Part shown: in pieces, positions 43,145-52,364 of the stretch
Position numbering within the stretch: position 1 is the stretch's first letter
Layout of the letters: each line of letters opens with the position of its first letter
Source: Pseudoalteromonas rubra
GTDB lineage: Bacteria > Pseudomonadota > Gammaproteobacteria > Enterobacterales > Alteromonadaceae
Direction of reading: 5' to 3'
Assembly: GCF_005887095.1 (NCBI RefSeq)
Contig: NZ_PNCI01000076.1
Location: 1 to 64,000, forward strand
DNA length: 64,000 bases
Made by a program: the position numbers and the translations under genes
The notes under the pieces: model-generated
The model's database searches: none
What the model saw: the letters and a program-made list of their open reading frames with translations, nothing else
Told to the model about the DNA's origin: nothing

Positions 43145-43984
43145 CTATGAAAAGGCCGCTTTGATGTCGTTCAGCATATCCTGATATTCATCGTCGTAAA
43201 ACATGTCGACCGATCCCAGCACACCTTTTTCCTCATACACATGTAATGCCGCCGCTTTGTCGGATACCTGCAGTATCCCCTCAACAATAGCGCCAACTCG
43301 GATAAAGTCCACATAGCATACATGTGCGGGTTTATAGTTTGGATTCGCCCAACTTTCAGCCACCTCAACAAACTCTTCAGTGAAGCCCCACTCACGCATA
43401 ATAGCACCACCAATTCGGCCACCGAGTTTTTGAATTGCATGTGCCAGAAAGCTTGGATTCGCAAAGACTTCCGGGTGGTGCTCGGCTTCTGTCAGGATAG
43501 GCAGCACCCCAATATTAAATACCAAAGAAGCCAAGGTGATGGTGTCTTTGTTAAGCGACGTATGTTTGTTAACCCGCAGATAAAAATCCATTGTGGTGAT
43601 CGCCTGACAGGCCACTTTCAGGGTTTTTTGCCAGGCTTTGTCCATATAAGTTTTGATCAGTTTGTTCTGCGACACAAACAACTGCTCCATCGCCATAGCC
43701 GTCGCCACATTTTTTACCTGTCGCAAGCCGATGCGAGTGACCGCCTGATTGAGCGTATTCACTTTCACAGCACGACCTAAAAATGCACTGTTCGCGACTT
43801 TAATCATACGAGCAGCCAGCGCCGGATCATGAGAGATCACCTCTGCCATTTGCATAAGATTAACTTCTGGGTCATCCGCAGCCTGACGGACCCGAACGGC
43901 TATTTCGGGCAGGGTAGGCAAAACCAGGGTATCGTTATTTATTTTATCAATCAGAATCGTCAACAAGGCATTTTCAGTAGACAT
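43145..43984 (-). CDS. HDOD domain protein
   Basis: The 279-residue protein is a single HDOD domain: LPTLPEIAVRVRQAADDPEVNLMQMAEVISHDPALAARMIKVANSAF followed by VNTLNQAVTRIGLRQVKNVA. HDOD proteins are HD-domain relatives without the full metal site and act in signal transduction, for example in stress responses, motility or biofilm control. No output domain is attached. The 320 bp upstream hold its promoter. Confidence 0.9.
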   Translation of the reverse strand: MSTENALLTILIDKINNDTLVLPTLPEIAVRVRQAADDPEVNLMQMAEVISHDPALAARMIKVANSAFLGRAVKVNTLNQAVTRIGLRQVKNVATAMAMEQLFVSQNKLIKTYMDKAWQKTLKVACQAITTMDFYLRVNKHTSLNKDTITLASLVFNIGVLPILTEAEHHPEVFANPSFLAHAIQKLGGRIGGAIMREWGFTEEFVEVAESWANPNYKPAHVCYVDFIRVGAIVEGILQVSDKAAALHVYEEKGVLGSVDMFYDDEYQDMLNDIKAAFS

Positions 43985-44308
43985 ATTGGTTCAATCCTCG
44001 AATTTATTGGCCTCTGGTGCGCAGCATCTGCCTTTTGAGCGGGCAATGTGCTGTTCATGCTATTAGTATTGTCTAACTTAAAGAGTAAGTTAAGGAAAGT
44101 ATAAAAATTATTCGTGACATGCGGCACACATCCAACGATTCACCTGAGATAAAATATTCCCTCAGTTTGTATTATGAAGGCAGCAAGTTGCGCAGAATTC
44201 ATGTAATGTATACGCCCGACATAATAATACGGACAATCTATGCGCCACTTATGCTCTTATGTAGTAGCGCCGTAGAAGACAGTCCGACACACCCTCAATG
44301 AAGGAAAA
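43985..44308. other. Intergenic region between HDOD and M49-like genes
   Basis: This is a divergent promoter region with no credible gene. It contains a perfect 7-bp inverted repeat, TAACTTA-AAGAG-TAAGTTA (44074-44092), which could be an operator, and an AT-rich run with ATAATAATAC (about 44221-44230) that may serve the peptidase gene. A 60-codon frame at 44119-44301 has no ribosome site and no resemblance to known proteins. Confidence 0.5.
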
Positions 44309-44311
44309 ATG

Positions 44312-46000
44312 ATGAAACGCGCAATGTTATCCACAGCCATCATGCTGGCTTGTGGCGTTATGCTCAGTGCATGTTCTGAGCCACAAAAACCGTCAAATAA
44401 CGAGGCTCAGCCACAGGCAAATAACTCAGATACCGGATATCAGCTGAAAGACTTGTCGCCTGCACGACTGGATATTTATACCGAAGTTACACTCAATAGC
44501 GATCTCTCACACCTCAATGACAACCAGAAAAAAATGCTGGGCCTGCTGATCGAAGCCTCTAAAATCATGGACGATCTGTTCTGGCAGCAAGCCTTCGGCA
44601 TGAACAAAGCAGAATTTCTGGCAAATATCAAAGACCCGAAAGTGCGCCAGTTCGCCGACATTAACTATGGCCCCTGGGATCGTCTCAATGGCGACAAAGT
44701 CTTCCTGGAGGGCTTTGCAGACAAGGCACCCGGTGCACAATTCTACCCGAGCGATATCAGCAAAGACGAGTTAAATCAGGCTGATGTGAAAGATAAGGCG
44801 GGTTTGTATTCCCTGATCAAACGTGACGCACAAGGTCAGCTTTATAGCGTTGCTTACTCAGAAGCTTATCAGACGGAGCTGAATACGGCGGCTCAGCTAC
44901 TACGCGATGCCAGTAAGTTAGCAGTCGACAAACAGTTTTCCAAATACCTGAACCTCAGAGCGGATGCTCTGGTCAACAACAGCTACCAGAGTTCAGACTT
45001 CGCCTGGATGGATATGAAAAACAATCCCATCGACGTGGTGATTGGTCCAATCGAAACCTACGAAGATCAGCTGTTTGGCTATCGCACAGCATTTGAGTCT
45101 TATGTTCTGGTCAAAGACATGGCCTGGAGCGAACGTCTGGCAAAATTTGCTGCATTCCTGCCAGAACTGCAACAAGGACTGCCGGTTGATGCGAAATATA
45201 AGCAAGAAGTGCCTGGCTCAGACGCCGATCTTAATGCGTACGATGTGATTTACTATGCCGGCCACTCCAATGCGGGCAGCAAAACCATTGCCATCAATTT
45301 GCCAAACGATGAAGAAGTACAGTTGCAAAAAGGCACGCGTCGTCTGCAGCTGAAAAATGCCATGCAAGCCAAATTCGACAAAATCCTGGTGCCTATTGCA
45401 GACCAGCTGATAGTGCCGGAGCAGCGTAAACACATTACCTTCGATGCATTCTTTGCCAATACTATGTTCCATGAAGTTGCCCATGGTCTGGGTATCAAAA
45501 ACACCATTACTGGTAAAGGGACTGTTCGTCAGTCACTTCAGGAACATGCCAGTGCACTGGAAGAAGGCAAAGCCGATATTCTGGGCCTCTACATGGTTGA
45601 GCAGCTATTGAAAAAAGGGGAAATCAGCGAAGGGACACTGGAAGATTATTATGTGACCTTTATGGCGGGTATTTTCCGGTCTGTCCGCTTTGGTGCCTCC
45701 AGCGCCCATGGTAAAGCGAACATGATCCGCTTTAACTTCTTCAAACAGGAAGGGGCATTTTCGAAAAACGCCGATGGTCTGTATCAGGTCGATATGGCCA
45801 AAATGGGTGCCGCGATGGAAAAACTATCTAATGTGATCCTGACCCTACAGGGTGATGGTGATTATCAGAAGGTCGATCAATTGCTGGCCACTCATGGTGA
45901 CATCAAGGCAGAATTGCAAGCGGACCTCGATAAGCTGGCAGCTGCCAATATTCCGGTCGATGTGACTTTTAAGCAAGGCAAAGCAGTGCTAGGACTATAG
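44312..46000 (+). CDS. M49-like zinc metallopeptidase lipoprotein (dipeptidyl peptidase III-related)
   Basis: The protein (562 residues) has a lipoprotein signal ending MLSAC. The zinc site is in FHEVAHGLG near residue 392 with a downstream glutamate in LEEGKADILGLYM, the layout of M49 family enzymes, although the motif here is HEXXH and not the HEXXGH usual for dipeptidyl peptidase III. It is probably an envelope exo- or endopeptidase. The second of two adjacent ATGs (44312) is best spaced from the AAGGA at 44301. The length is close to that of similar gammaproteobacterial proteins. Confidence 0.85.
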   Translation: MKRAMLSTAIMLACGVMLSACSEPQKPSNNEAQPQANNSDTGYQLKDLSPARLDIYTEVTLNSDLSHLNDNQKKMLGLLIEASKIMDDLFWQQAFGMNKAEFLANIKDPKVRQFADINYGPWDRLNGDKVFLEGFADKAPGAQFYPSDISKDELNQADVKDKAGLYSLIKRDAQGQLYSVAYSEAYQTELNTAAQLLRDASKLAVDKQFSKYLNLRADALVNNSYQSSDFAWMDMKNNPIDVVIGPIETYEDQLFGYRTAFESYVLVKDMAWSERLAKFAAFLPELQQGLPVDAKYKQEVPGSDADLNAYDVIYYAGHSNAGSKTIAINLPNDEEVQLQKGTRRLQLKNAMQAKFDKILVPIADQLIVPEQRKHITFDAFFANTMFHEVAHGLGIKNTITGKGTVRQSLQEHASALEEGKADILGLYMVEQLLKKGEISEGTLEDYYVTFMAGIFRSVRFGASSAHGKANMIRFNFFKQEGAFSKNADGLYQVDMAKMGAAMEKLSNVILTLQGDGDYQKVDQLLATHGDIKAELQADLDKLAAANIPVDVTFKQGKAVLGL

Positions 46001-46024
46001 TCCTAACACCACACACCTATCGGA

Positions 46025-46429
46025 TCAGGCGTTCACATCGAGCGCCTTTTTTATTTCGCTAATCTGTTGTTCGCTGTATGGCACCGCAGGTAAAACACCC
46101 CATACCGGTTTTGGCCAGGCAGCATCGTGCTCAAAACGCGCAATATGATGCACGTGCAACTGAGGCACCATATTGCCCAGTGCAGCTACATTCAATTTAT
46201 GCGGGTTAAACACAGCTTTAATTAAGCGGCTGAGTTTGGCTGATTCCTGCCAAAACTGCAGTTGCTGCTCTGTCGTCAGGTCAATGATCTCTCGCATGCC
46301 CGATACGCGCGGTACCAGTACAAACCAAGGGTATTGACTATCATTCAATAACAATAACTTACATAAAGGCCAGTCTGCTAATTCTATGCAGTCACGTTGA
46401 AGTTCCGGCGCCAGTTGAAAAATGCTCAT
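46025..46429 (-). CDS. HIT domain protein
   Basis: The 134-residue protein carries a histidine triad, QLHVHHIARF near residue 88, preceded by LNVAALGNMVPQ. HIT proteins are nucleotide hydrolases or transferases acting on dinucleoside polyphosphates or nucleotidyl adducts. The substrate cannot be told from sequence. It is convergent with the M49-like gene and divergent from the S9 peptidase gene. Confidence 0.88.
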   Translation of the reverse strand: MSIFQLAPELQRDCIELADWPLCKLLLLNDSQYPWFVLVPRVSGMREIIDLTTEQQLQFWQESAKLSRLIKAVFNPHKLNVAALGNMVPQLHVHHIARFEHDAAWPKPVWGVLPAVPYSEQQISEIKKALDVNA

Positions 46430-46609
46430 CGTATTCTATCGGGTCTGTGATCTGTGGCCTCACTGTAGCGAACTTCCACAGCAAAATCGACCAGATAAAT
46501 GGGATTCGCTTCACCCTACCTCATCTGTCGGATTTTATTGCCATCCAGAAACACAGTCTTTACCATCAACGCTCTTAAACCAAATCAACACAACTAAAAA
46601 GGTGACTCT

Positions 46610-48835
46610 GTGCGCAATCTGTTATCTTACGCAGCGTTAGCCGCTGGCTTGCTGGCCACCAGCCAGTTGGCTGTGGCTCAACCACTGACACTGGAACGTA
46701 TCTTTGATGACCCAACGTTAGCGGGAAAGGCGCCCGTTAAACTGAAGTTTTCACCCGATGGTACGCGGGTGACTTACCTGCAGGGAAAAGTAGACGACTA
46801 CAACCGGTATGATCTGTGGGAATACAATATTAAAGCTGACACCAATCGACTACTGGTGGATTCTCAGGCACTTTTTTCGGGCCCTGAAACATTGTCTGAT
46901 GAAGAAAAAGCACGCCGTGAACGACAGCGCATCTTTGGTCGCGGGATCCTGGAATACAAGTGGTCAAAAGATGGTAAAGCACTGCTTTTCCCACTCAATG
47001 GGGACCTGTACTATTACGAACTAAGCACAGGTAAGAGTCGTAAGCTTACCAATACCGAGGCCTTTGAAACCGATGCCCGTTTTTCACCCAAGGGCAACTA
47101 TGTTTCCTTTATTCGTGAACAAGACTTGTATGCACTGGAGCTGGCAACCGGTCAAGAGATCCGTCTAAGCAAAGATGGCGGTGGCGTCATCAAAAACGGC
47201 ATGGCTGAGTTTGTCGCACAGGAAGAAATGGGCCGGATGACGGGCTACTGGTGGGCCGGCGATGAAAGCAAGATTGCCTTTACCCGCATTGATGAAAGCC
47301 CGGTACAAGAAGCCATTCGCAATGAGATTTATGCGGACGAAGTTAAGCTTTTTAACCAGCGCTATCCTTTCACCGGCACAGATAATGTTCGCATCGATCT
47401 GGGTGTGGTGACACTGAACAATCAAAAAATTGATTGGGTCGACCTTGGTAAAGACAAAGACATCTACATCGCACGCGCAAAATGGTTGGAAGATGACACG
47501 ACATTATCTTATCAATGGCAAAATCGTTCTCAACAAAAGTTGGAACTCAGATTCTATAACGCCAGTAATAAACAGCAGCGCGTTGCTCTAACAGAAACCA
47601 GTGATACCTGGCTGAACCTGCATTTTGACTTGCATTTTCTTAAAGATAACAAGCACTTTGTCTGGGCGTCGGAACGTGATGGCTACAAGCACCTCTATTT
47701 GTATCGCACCAGTGGCCAGCTGGTTCGTCAGCTGACCAAAGGTAAGTGGGTCGTCGATGAGCTACAGGGCATTGATGAGAAAAAAGGTCTGGTGTACTTT
47801 TCTGGCCGTAAAGACACCCCACTGGAAAGCCATTTATATTCAGTCCCTCTATTCAAGAAGGGCAATATCAAACGGATCACAGAAGCCGGCGCCTACCATA
47901 AAGTAGTGATGGCCGAGGATAACCGCACCTTCATCGACAGTAAGTCCTCTGTAAATCAGCCTACGTCTGTATCGCTGCGTAACTCCAATGGTGAATTCAT
48001 TACCTGGCTGGAGCAGAACAAACTGGATGACCAGCACCCACTGACACCTTTCCTGAACGATCTGGCGACCCCGGAGTACGGTACTCTCAAAGCTGAAGAC
48101 GGCCAGGTGATGCATTATCGCCTGTTTAAACCAAAGCACCTGGAAAAAGACAAAAAGTACCCGGTGATCGTGAATGTCTACGGGGGTCCACATGCCCAGC
48201 GTGTTACCAACAGCTGGCGCAGTAAAAATCTGTATTTCCAGTACATGGCGCAGCAAGGTTACATTGTCTTCCAGTTAGACAACCGAGGCTCATATAACCG
48301 GGGTAAGCGCTTTGAAGACCCTATCTATAAACACTTAGGGGAAGTTGAAGTCGCCGACCAGATCCGTGGTGTAGAATTTTTACGTACACTAGATTATGTC
48401 GACCCTGCTCGAATTGGTATTTATGGACACAGCTACGGTGGTTATATGGCACTGATGACTATGTTCAAAGCTGGCGACTACTTCGCAGCCGGCGTATCTG
48501 GTGCACCGGTAACTGACTGGGCTCTATACGATACACATTACACAGAGCGTTACCTGGGGCACCCTAAAACCAATGCTAAAGGTTATGAGCAAAGTGCCGT
48601 CTTCCCCTATGCTGACGGCCTCAAGGGACCTTTAATGATCTACCACGGTATGGCAGATGACAATGTACTGTTTACACACGCCACCAAACTATTCAAACAG
48701 TTACAGGATAACGCCAAGCCATTTGAGATGATGACTTACCCGGGCTCCAAGCACAGTCTGCGCGGTAAGAAGGTACAAACCCATTTACATCAGACGATTA
48801 CCAATTTCTTCAATCGTCACTTCGAAGTAAAATAA
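46610..48835 (+). CDS. Dipeptidyl peptidase IV-like S9 serine peptidase
   Basis: The 741-residue exported enzyme removes X-Pro or X-Ala dipeptides from peptide N-termini. It has a signal peptide (about 1-23), an N-terminal beta-propeller (WSKDGKALLFPLNGDLYYYEL and similar repeats) with the substrate-binding FVAQEEMGRMTGYWW, and a C-terminal alpha/beta-hydrolase with GHSYGGYMAL (serine), GMADDNVLF (aspartate) and GSKHSLRGK (histidine). Translation begins at GTG with AGGTG 5 bp upstream. It belongs to the set of peptidases in this part of the window (M49, S9, M17), fitting a protein-degrading marine lifestyle. Confidence 0.93.
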   Translation: MRNLLSYAALAAGLLATSQLAVAQPLTLERIFDDPTLAGKAPVKLKFSPDGTRVTYLQGKVDDYNRYDLWEYNIKADTNRLLVDSQALFSGPETLSDEEKARRERQRIFGRGILEYKWSKDGKALLFPLNGDLYYYELSTGKSRKLTNTEAFETDARFSPKGNYVSFIREQDLYALELATGQEIRLSKDGGGVIKNGMAEFVAQEEMGRMTGYWWAGDESKIAFTRIDESPVQEAIRNEIYADEVKLFNQRYPFTGTDNVRIDLGVVTLNNQKIDWVDLGKDKDIYIARAKWLEDDTTLSYQWQNRSQQKLELRFYNASNKQQRVALTETSDTWLNLHFDLHFLKDNKHFVWASERDGYKHLYLYRTSGQLVRQLTKGKWVVDELQGIDEKKGLVYFSGRKDTPLESHLYSVPLFKKGNIKRITEAGAYHKVVMAEDNRTFIDSKSSVNQPTSVSLRNSNGEFITWLEQNKLDDQHPLTPFLNDLATPEYGTLKAEDGQVMHYRLFKPKHLEKDKKYPVIVNVYGGPHAQRVTNSWRSKNLYFQYMAQQGYIVFQLDNRGSYNRGKRFEDPIYKHLGEVEVADQIRGVEFLRTLDYVDPARIGIYGHSYGGYMALMTMFKAGDYFAAGVSGAPVTDWALYDTHYTERYLGHPKTNAKGYEQSAVFPYADGLKGPLMIYHGMADDNVLFTHATKLFKQLQDNAKPFEMMTYPGSKHSLRGKKVQTHLHQTITNFFNRHFEVK

Positions 48836-48842
48836 TCCAACA

Positions 48843-48864
48843 TGCGGGCCTGCGTTGGCCCGCA
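48843..48864 (+). terminator. Hairpin after the S9 peptidase gene
   Basis: TGCGGGCC and GGCCCGCA form a perfect 8-bp stem with a 6-base loop, 8 bp after the stop. There is no T tract on the plus strand, so the terminator call is uncertain. Confidence 0.5.
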
Positions 48865-49042
48865 CTTCCCCCCATGTGCAGCCCGTTGTGGTATTCGACA
48901 AATAGCTAATTGCCTAAATCTTTCCTCGCTAAATATATTATTCACTTGATTTAGAACAAATTTCACCCGCACTTTTATTGCAGTATAGACAATGAAAGTC
49001 CGTTCAGCGCACAACCTTGTGCCTTCAAGAGGAGCCAAAGAT

Positions 49043-50677
49043 ATGGCATTTCTGAGACAGTTCACCATTTTTGGCCGCCTTGCAATGCTGGTGGGAGTCG
49101 TCGTTCTGGGTTTGGCTGCACTGGGCGTGATGAATCTGCAACAGCAATATCAGGCACTGAGCGAACAGCAATATGAAAAAACCAAAAACCTGGTGGAAAC
49201 TGCACATAGCCTGGTTAGCCACTTTAATCAGGCTCAGCGTCAGGGCATACTCAGCGAAGATGACGCCAAAGCCGCTGCCCTGGATGCGTTGAAAAACCTC
49301 AGATACGATGAAAATAATTATTTCTGGGTCAATGATCATTACCCTCGTATGGTGATGCATCCTTTTAAGCCTCAGCTCAACGGACAGTCGGTCAGAGACA
49401 GTAAAGATCCCGACGGTGTGGCATTATTTCAGGAAATGGTGGCGGTTGTAGACGCTCAAGAAGCAGGCTTTGTTCCCTATAAATGGCCTAAGCCCGGTAA
49501 ATCCGACCCGGTCGATAAGATCTCCTATGTAAAAGGCTTTGCGCCCTGGCAATGGATCATCGGCTCCGGCGTTTATCTGGATAATATTGACGTGCAATTT
49601 ACACAGCTGCGTAATCAAATGCTTTTCAATATTCTTGTTCTCCTGGTCGTGCTCATTGCACTTAACTTCTTTATCAGCAATAGTATTTTACAACCCATTC
49701 GCACCGCCTCGGACATGATGCGTGATATTTCTCAGGGTGAAGGGGATTTGACACAGCAACTTGATGAACATGGCCGAGACGAAATCTCCCGCCTGTCTCG
49801 TTTTTTCAATGCCTATACCGAAAAAATGCGCAGCTCGATTGCCTCTGTTGCCAATAATGCAACTGAAGTAGAAGCCCTTGCCAATCGGGTTGACAATACA
49901 GGCGAAGTCAACCTGGAGTATATAGAAAGGCAGAATGACAGTAGCCGTCAAGTGGCCACAGCTGTCGAGCAAATGAGTGCACAGATACAAGAGATAAGCC
50001 AGCATGCCGAAGCCGCTGAACAGGCAGCAGGGGATGCGATGCATACCAGTGAGACGGGCAAAGCCACGATTGGTACAACCATTGATGCCATAGGTACGCT
50101 CTCTGATACCATTGAGGAAGTCAGCATTGTGACACAAGCACTGGCAGAAGAAAGCCAGCATATTGGCTCAGTACTGGACGTGATCCGAGGTATTTCAGAG
50201 CAAACTAATCTGCTGGCGCTCAATGCAGCAATTGAGGCAGCTCGTGCCGGGGAGCAGGGTCGGGGGTTTGCGGTAGTCGCCGATGAAGTGCGTACACTGG
50301 CGAGTCGTACCGGACAGAGTACCGATGAAATTCAGGCCATGATAGAGAAGCTACAAAAAGGTGCTCAGGCAGCCGTCGATGCAGTACAAAACAGCCAGCG
50401 CCTGTCAAACAATACGGTCAGCCAGGTACATGAGGCCGAACAGGCACTGAATGAAATTGAGCGGCTGATCACTGTGATCCTGGACATGAATGGCCTGATA
50501 GCCCGTGCGACGGAGGAGCAGAGCAGTGCAGCAGCCGACGTCAATGTGCGCATTGGCGATCTGTCGGACGCCACCCACCACTCACTGGACACTACACAGC
50601 ACTTGTCTGAGGCCAGCAAGGAGCTGAAGCAGGCAAGCCATCAGCTTGCCCTGATTGTGGAACGCTTTAAGGTTTAG
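49043..50677 (+). CDS. Methyl-accepting chemotaxis protein with single-Cache sensor
   Basis: The 544-residue protein (from ATG 49043, with AGGAG 9 bp upstream) has a transmembrane helix near residues 8-30, a periplasmic sCache_2 domain (NYFWVNDHYPRMVMHPFKPQLNG), a second helix near 195-215, a HAMP domain (ILQPIRTASDMMRDI) and the cytoplasmic signalling hairpin NLLALNAAIEAARAGEQGRGFAVVADE. It couples an extracellular signal, often a small organic acid for this Cache type, to CheA. No ATG closer to the membrane helix is available. It overlaps the convergent aminopeptidase gene by 4 bp. Confidence 0.93.
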   Translation: MAFLRQFTIFGRLAMLVGVVVLGLAALGVMNLQQQYQALSEQQYEKTKNLVETAHSLVSHFNQAQRQGILSEDDAKAAALDALKNLRYDENNYFWVNDHYPRMVMHPFKPQLNGQSVRDSKDPDGVALFQEMVAVVDAQEAGFVPYKWPKPGKSDPVDKISYVKGFAPWQWIIGSGVYLDNIDVQFTQLRNQMLFNILVLLVVLIALNFFISNSILQPIRTASDMMRDISQGEGDLTQQLDEHGRDEISRLSRFFNAYTEKMRSSIASVANNATEVEALANRVDNTGEVNLEYIERQNDSSRQVATAVEQMSAQIQEISQHAEAAEQAAGDAMHTSETGKATIGTTIDAIGTLSDTIEEVSIVTQALAEESQHIGSVLDVIRGISEQTNLLALNAAIEAARAGEQGRGFAVVADEVRTLASRTGQSTDEIQAMIEKLQKGAQAAVDAVQNSQRLSNNTVSQVHEAEQALNEIERLITVILDMNGLIARATEEQSSAAADVNVRIGDLSDATHHSLDTTQHLSEASKELKQASHQLALIVERFKV

Positions 50678-52206
50678 CGGCAGTAACGCGCAAACAAACT
50701 ACTCACGGTTGCGGCTGTCGGCTTACCATGCTGCCAGTCACCGCCTTCAACACCACTGCCTGCAATGTCCATGTGAACATACGGCAAAGGTAGCTCAGCA
50801 TCACAGCCATGTTTGTCCAGACCACCAACAATTGCCAAAAAGGCCATTGGAAACTGGTGACCACGGGCAGTGACTGCTGACGGTGCGTTGTTACTCGACA
50901 GTACGTCATCCGCCAGAGTGCGCGGCTGAACAAAGTCGTAGTCCTCGCGGCGGCTGCGCGACACTTCAGCGCAGTCAGCCCACAAATCACCTAAATCGGC
51001 AAGCTGGCGAGATACCTGTTGGGCGCGTGCCGGACCATTTTCAACATAGGCGCTATATGGACCCATTGCGCGTGCTGCGTGGCCAGTAAGTGTTGCTACG
51101 GTAAAGAGTTCCGGGTTCACCTCATGCTTGGCCAAATCTTTTAGCTCGCTCAGCAGATCACCCATTGCCAGACGCCCTTCAGCATCGGTATTGCCAATCC
51201 GTACTTTAACCCCTTCACGGCAGGTGATTATCTCATCCGGAACAAAGCAGTCAGAGCCAATTGAGTTACGTACCACTGCCAGGTAGGCAATCACTTTGAC
51301 ACCTTTTGGCTGGAAATCTGCCACAGACTTCATAAAGCCCGCCACAGAAGCCGCACCGCCTTTATCTCGGCTCATCCCGGCCATAAAGCCACCGACTTTG
51401 AGGTCAGCACCACCCGTGTCATACACCAGGCCTTTACCTACAAACATCAGTGTACGCTCTACCTCTCCTTCTGGTGTGTATACCAGCTTCACCACTCGTG
51501 GGTGATGGCGCTCTACTGCATACGATGCGCGGGCAACAGTACCCAGCATAGGGTATTCCTGATCGATAGTTGCGGGATCTGCCACAACTTCAACACTAAC
51601 ACTGGTGCCATTGAACAGCTCAACACAGTAGTCTGCGAACTTAGGAGGGGCCATACGCTCAGGCTCCGTACCACACAAATCACGGGCTGCATATTGACCT
51701 GCCGCAATGGCATTAAGCTGTCGGCACTGCTCTTCACTTGCACCTAGCAACGCAATTGATTCGACGGGTTCAATAGAAGGTCCACGATACTCACGCGCCT
51801 CCAGAGGCTGCCACAACGCCTGACACGCTCCCAGGTAGGTCACTTCAAGCGCATTCTGATATCGAGCTTCACCGGGTACTCCTGCAACAACCAGAACAGG
51901 TTTAACAGCACCTGCGGCCTTAGCTTCCTGGATACCCGCTTTGCCCGCCTCAAAAAAGCGACGTACATCGTCATAGTCACGGTTCAGTGGGCCAGTCGGC
52001 GACACAATAAGGCGCTTGCCAGGCACGCCTTCAGCCAATAACACACTCGCTTTGGTGCGTAGTCGTGCATCAACAGCCAGGTAAGGTGCCGCGGCGCTAT
52101 TTAGCTCAGAAAAAGCGAGTTCAGACACATCGGAAGTGACGACGATGACGGCATCGGCGTCCTGAATTTGCCAGTCATTGACCGACAGAGCAAGAGGGAA
52201 AGACAT
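50674..52206 (-). CDS. M17 family leucyl aminopeptidase
   Basis: This cytosolic di-zinc aminopeptidase has 510 residues. The metal and catalytic residues are in VGKGLVYDTGGADLKVGGFMAGMSRDKGGAAS and NTDAEGRLAMGDLL, where the family signature NTDAEGRL is intact. The residues around the first lysine differ from classical PepA (DTGGADLK rather than DSGGISIKP), which points to a separate subgroup. It is probably involved in peptide turnover. It lies between the chemoreceptor gene and cstA, on its own. Confidence 0.9.
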   Translation of the reverse strand: MSFPLALSVNDWQIQDADAVIVVTSDVSELAFSELNSAAAPYLAVDARLRTKASVLLAEGVPGKRLIVSPTGPLNRDYDDVRRFFEAGKAGIQEAKAAGAVKPVLVVAGVPGEARYQNALEVTYLGACQALWQPLEAREYRGPSIEPVESIALLGASEEQCRQLNAIAAGQYAARDLCGTEPERMAPPKFADYCVELFNGTSVSVEVVADPATIDQEYPMLGTVARASYAVERHHPRVVKLVYTPEGEVERTLMFVGKGLVYDTGGADLKVGGFMAGMSRDKGGAASVAGFMKSVADFQPKGVKVIAYLAVVRNSIGSDCFVPDEIITCREGVKVRIGNTDAEGRLAMGDLLSELKDLAKHEVNPELFTVATLTGHAARAMGPYSAYVENGPARAQQVSRQLADLGDLWADCAEVSRSRREDYDFVQPRTLADDVLSSNNAPSAVTARGHQFPMAFLAIVGGLDKHGCDAELPLPYVHMDIAGSGVEGGDWQHGKPTAATVSSLFARYCR

Positions 52207-52364
52207 ATAATCAGCCCTTGGTTATTTTAATCCTGGGCTGATTATCGGTTATTTGCTGGCAAGAACCAAGACTATCAAGGTAAATAGGCGCTTAAGCACA
52301 GAATAATGCGCTATCACGTTGAATAGCGCTGACACTCAACACCTTTGCACCCTGATCCTGTCAT

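Noticed and set aside
44119..44301. 60-codon ORF upstream of the M49-like gene
   Set aside because: No ribosome site and no resemblance to known proteins; it lies in the promoter region.
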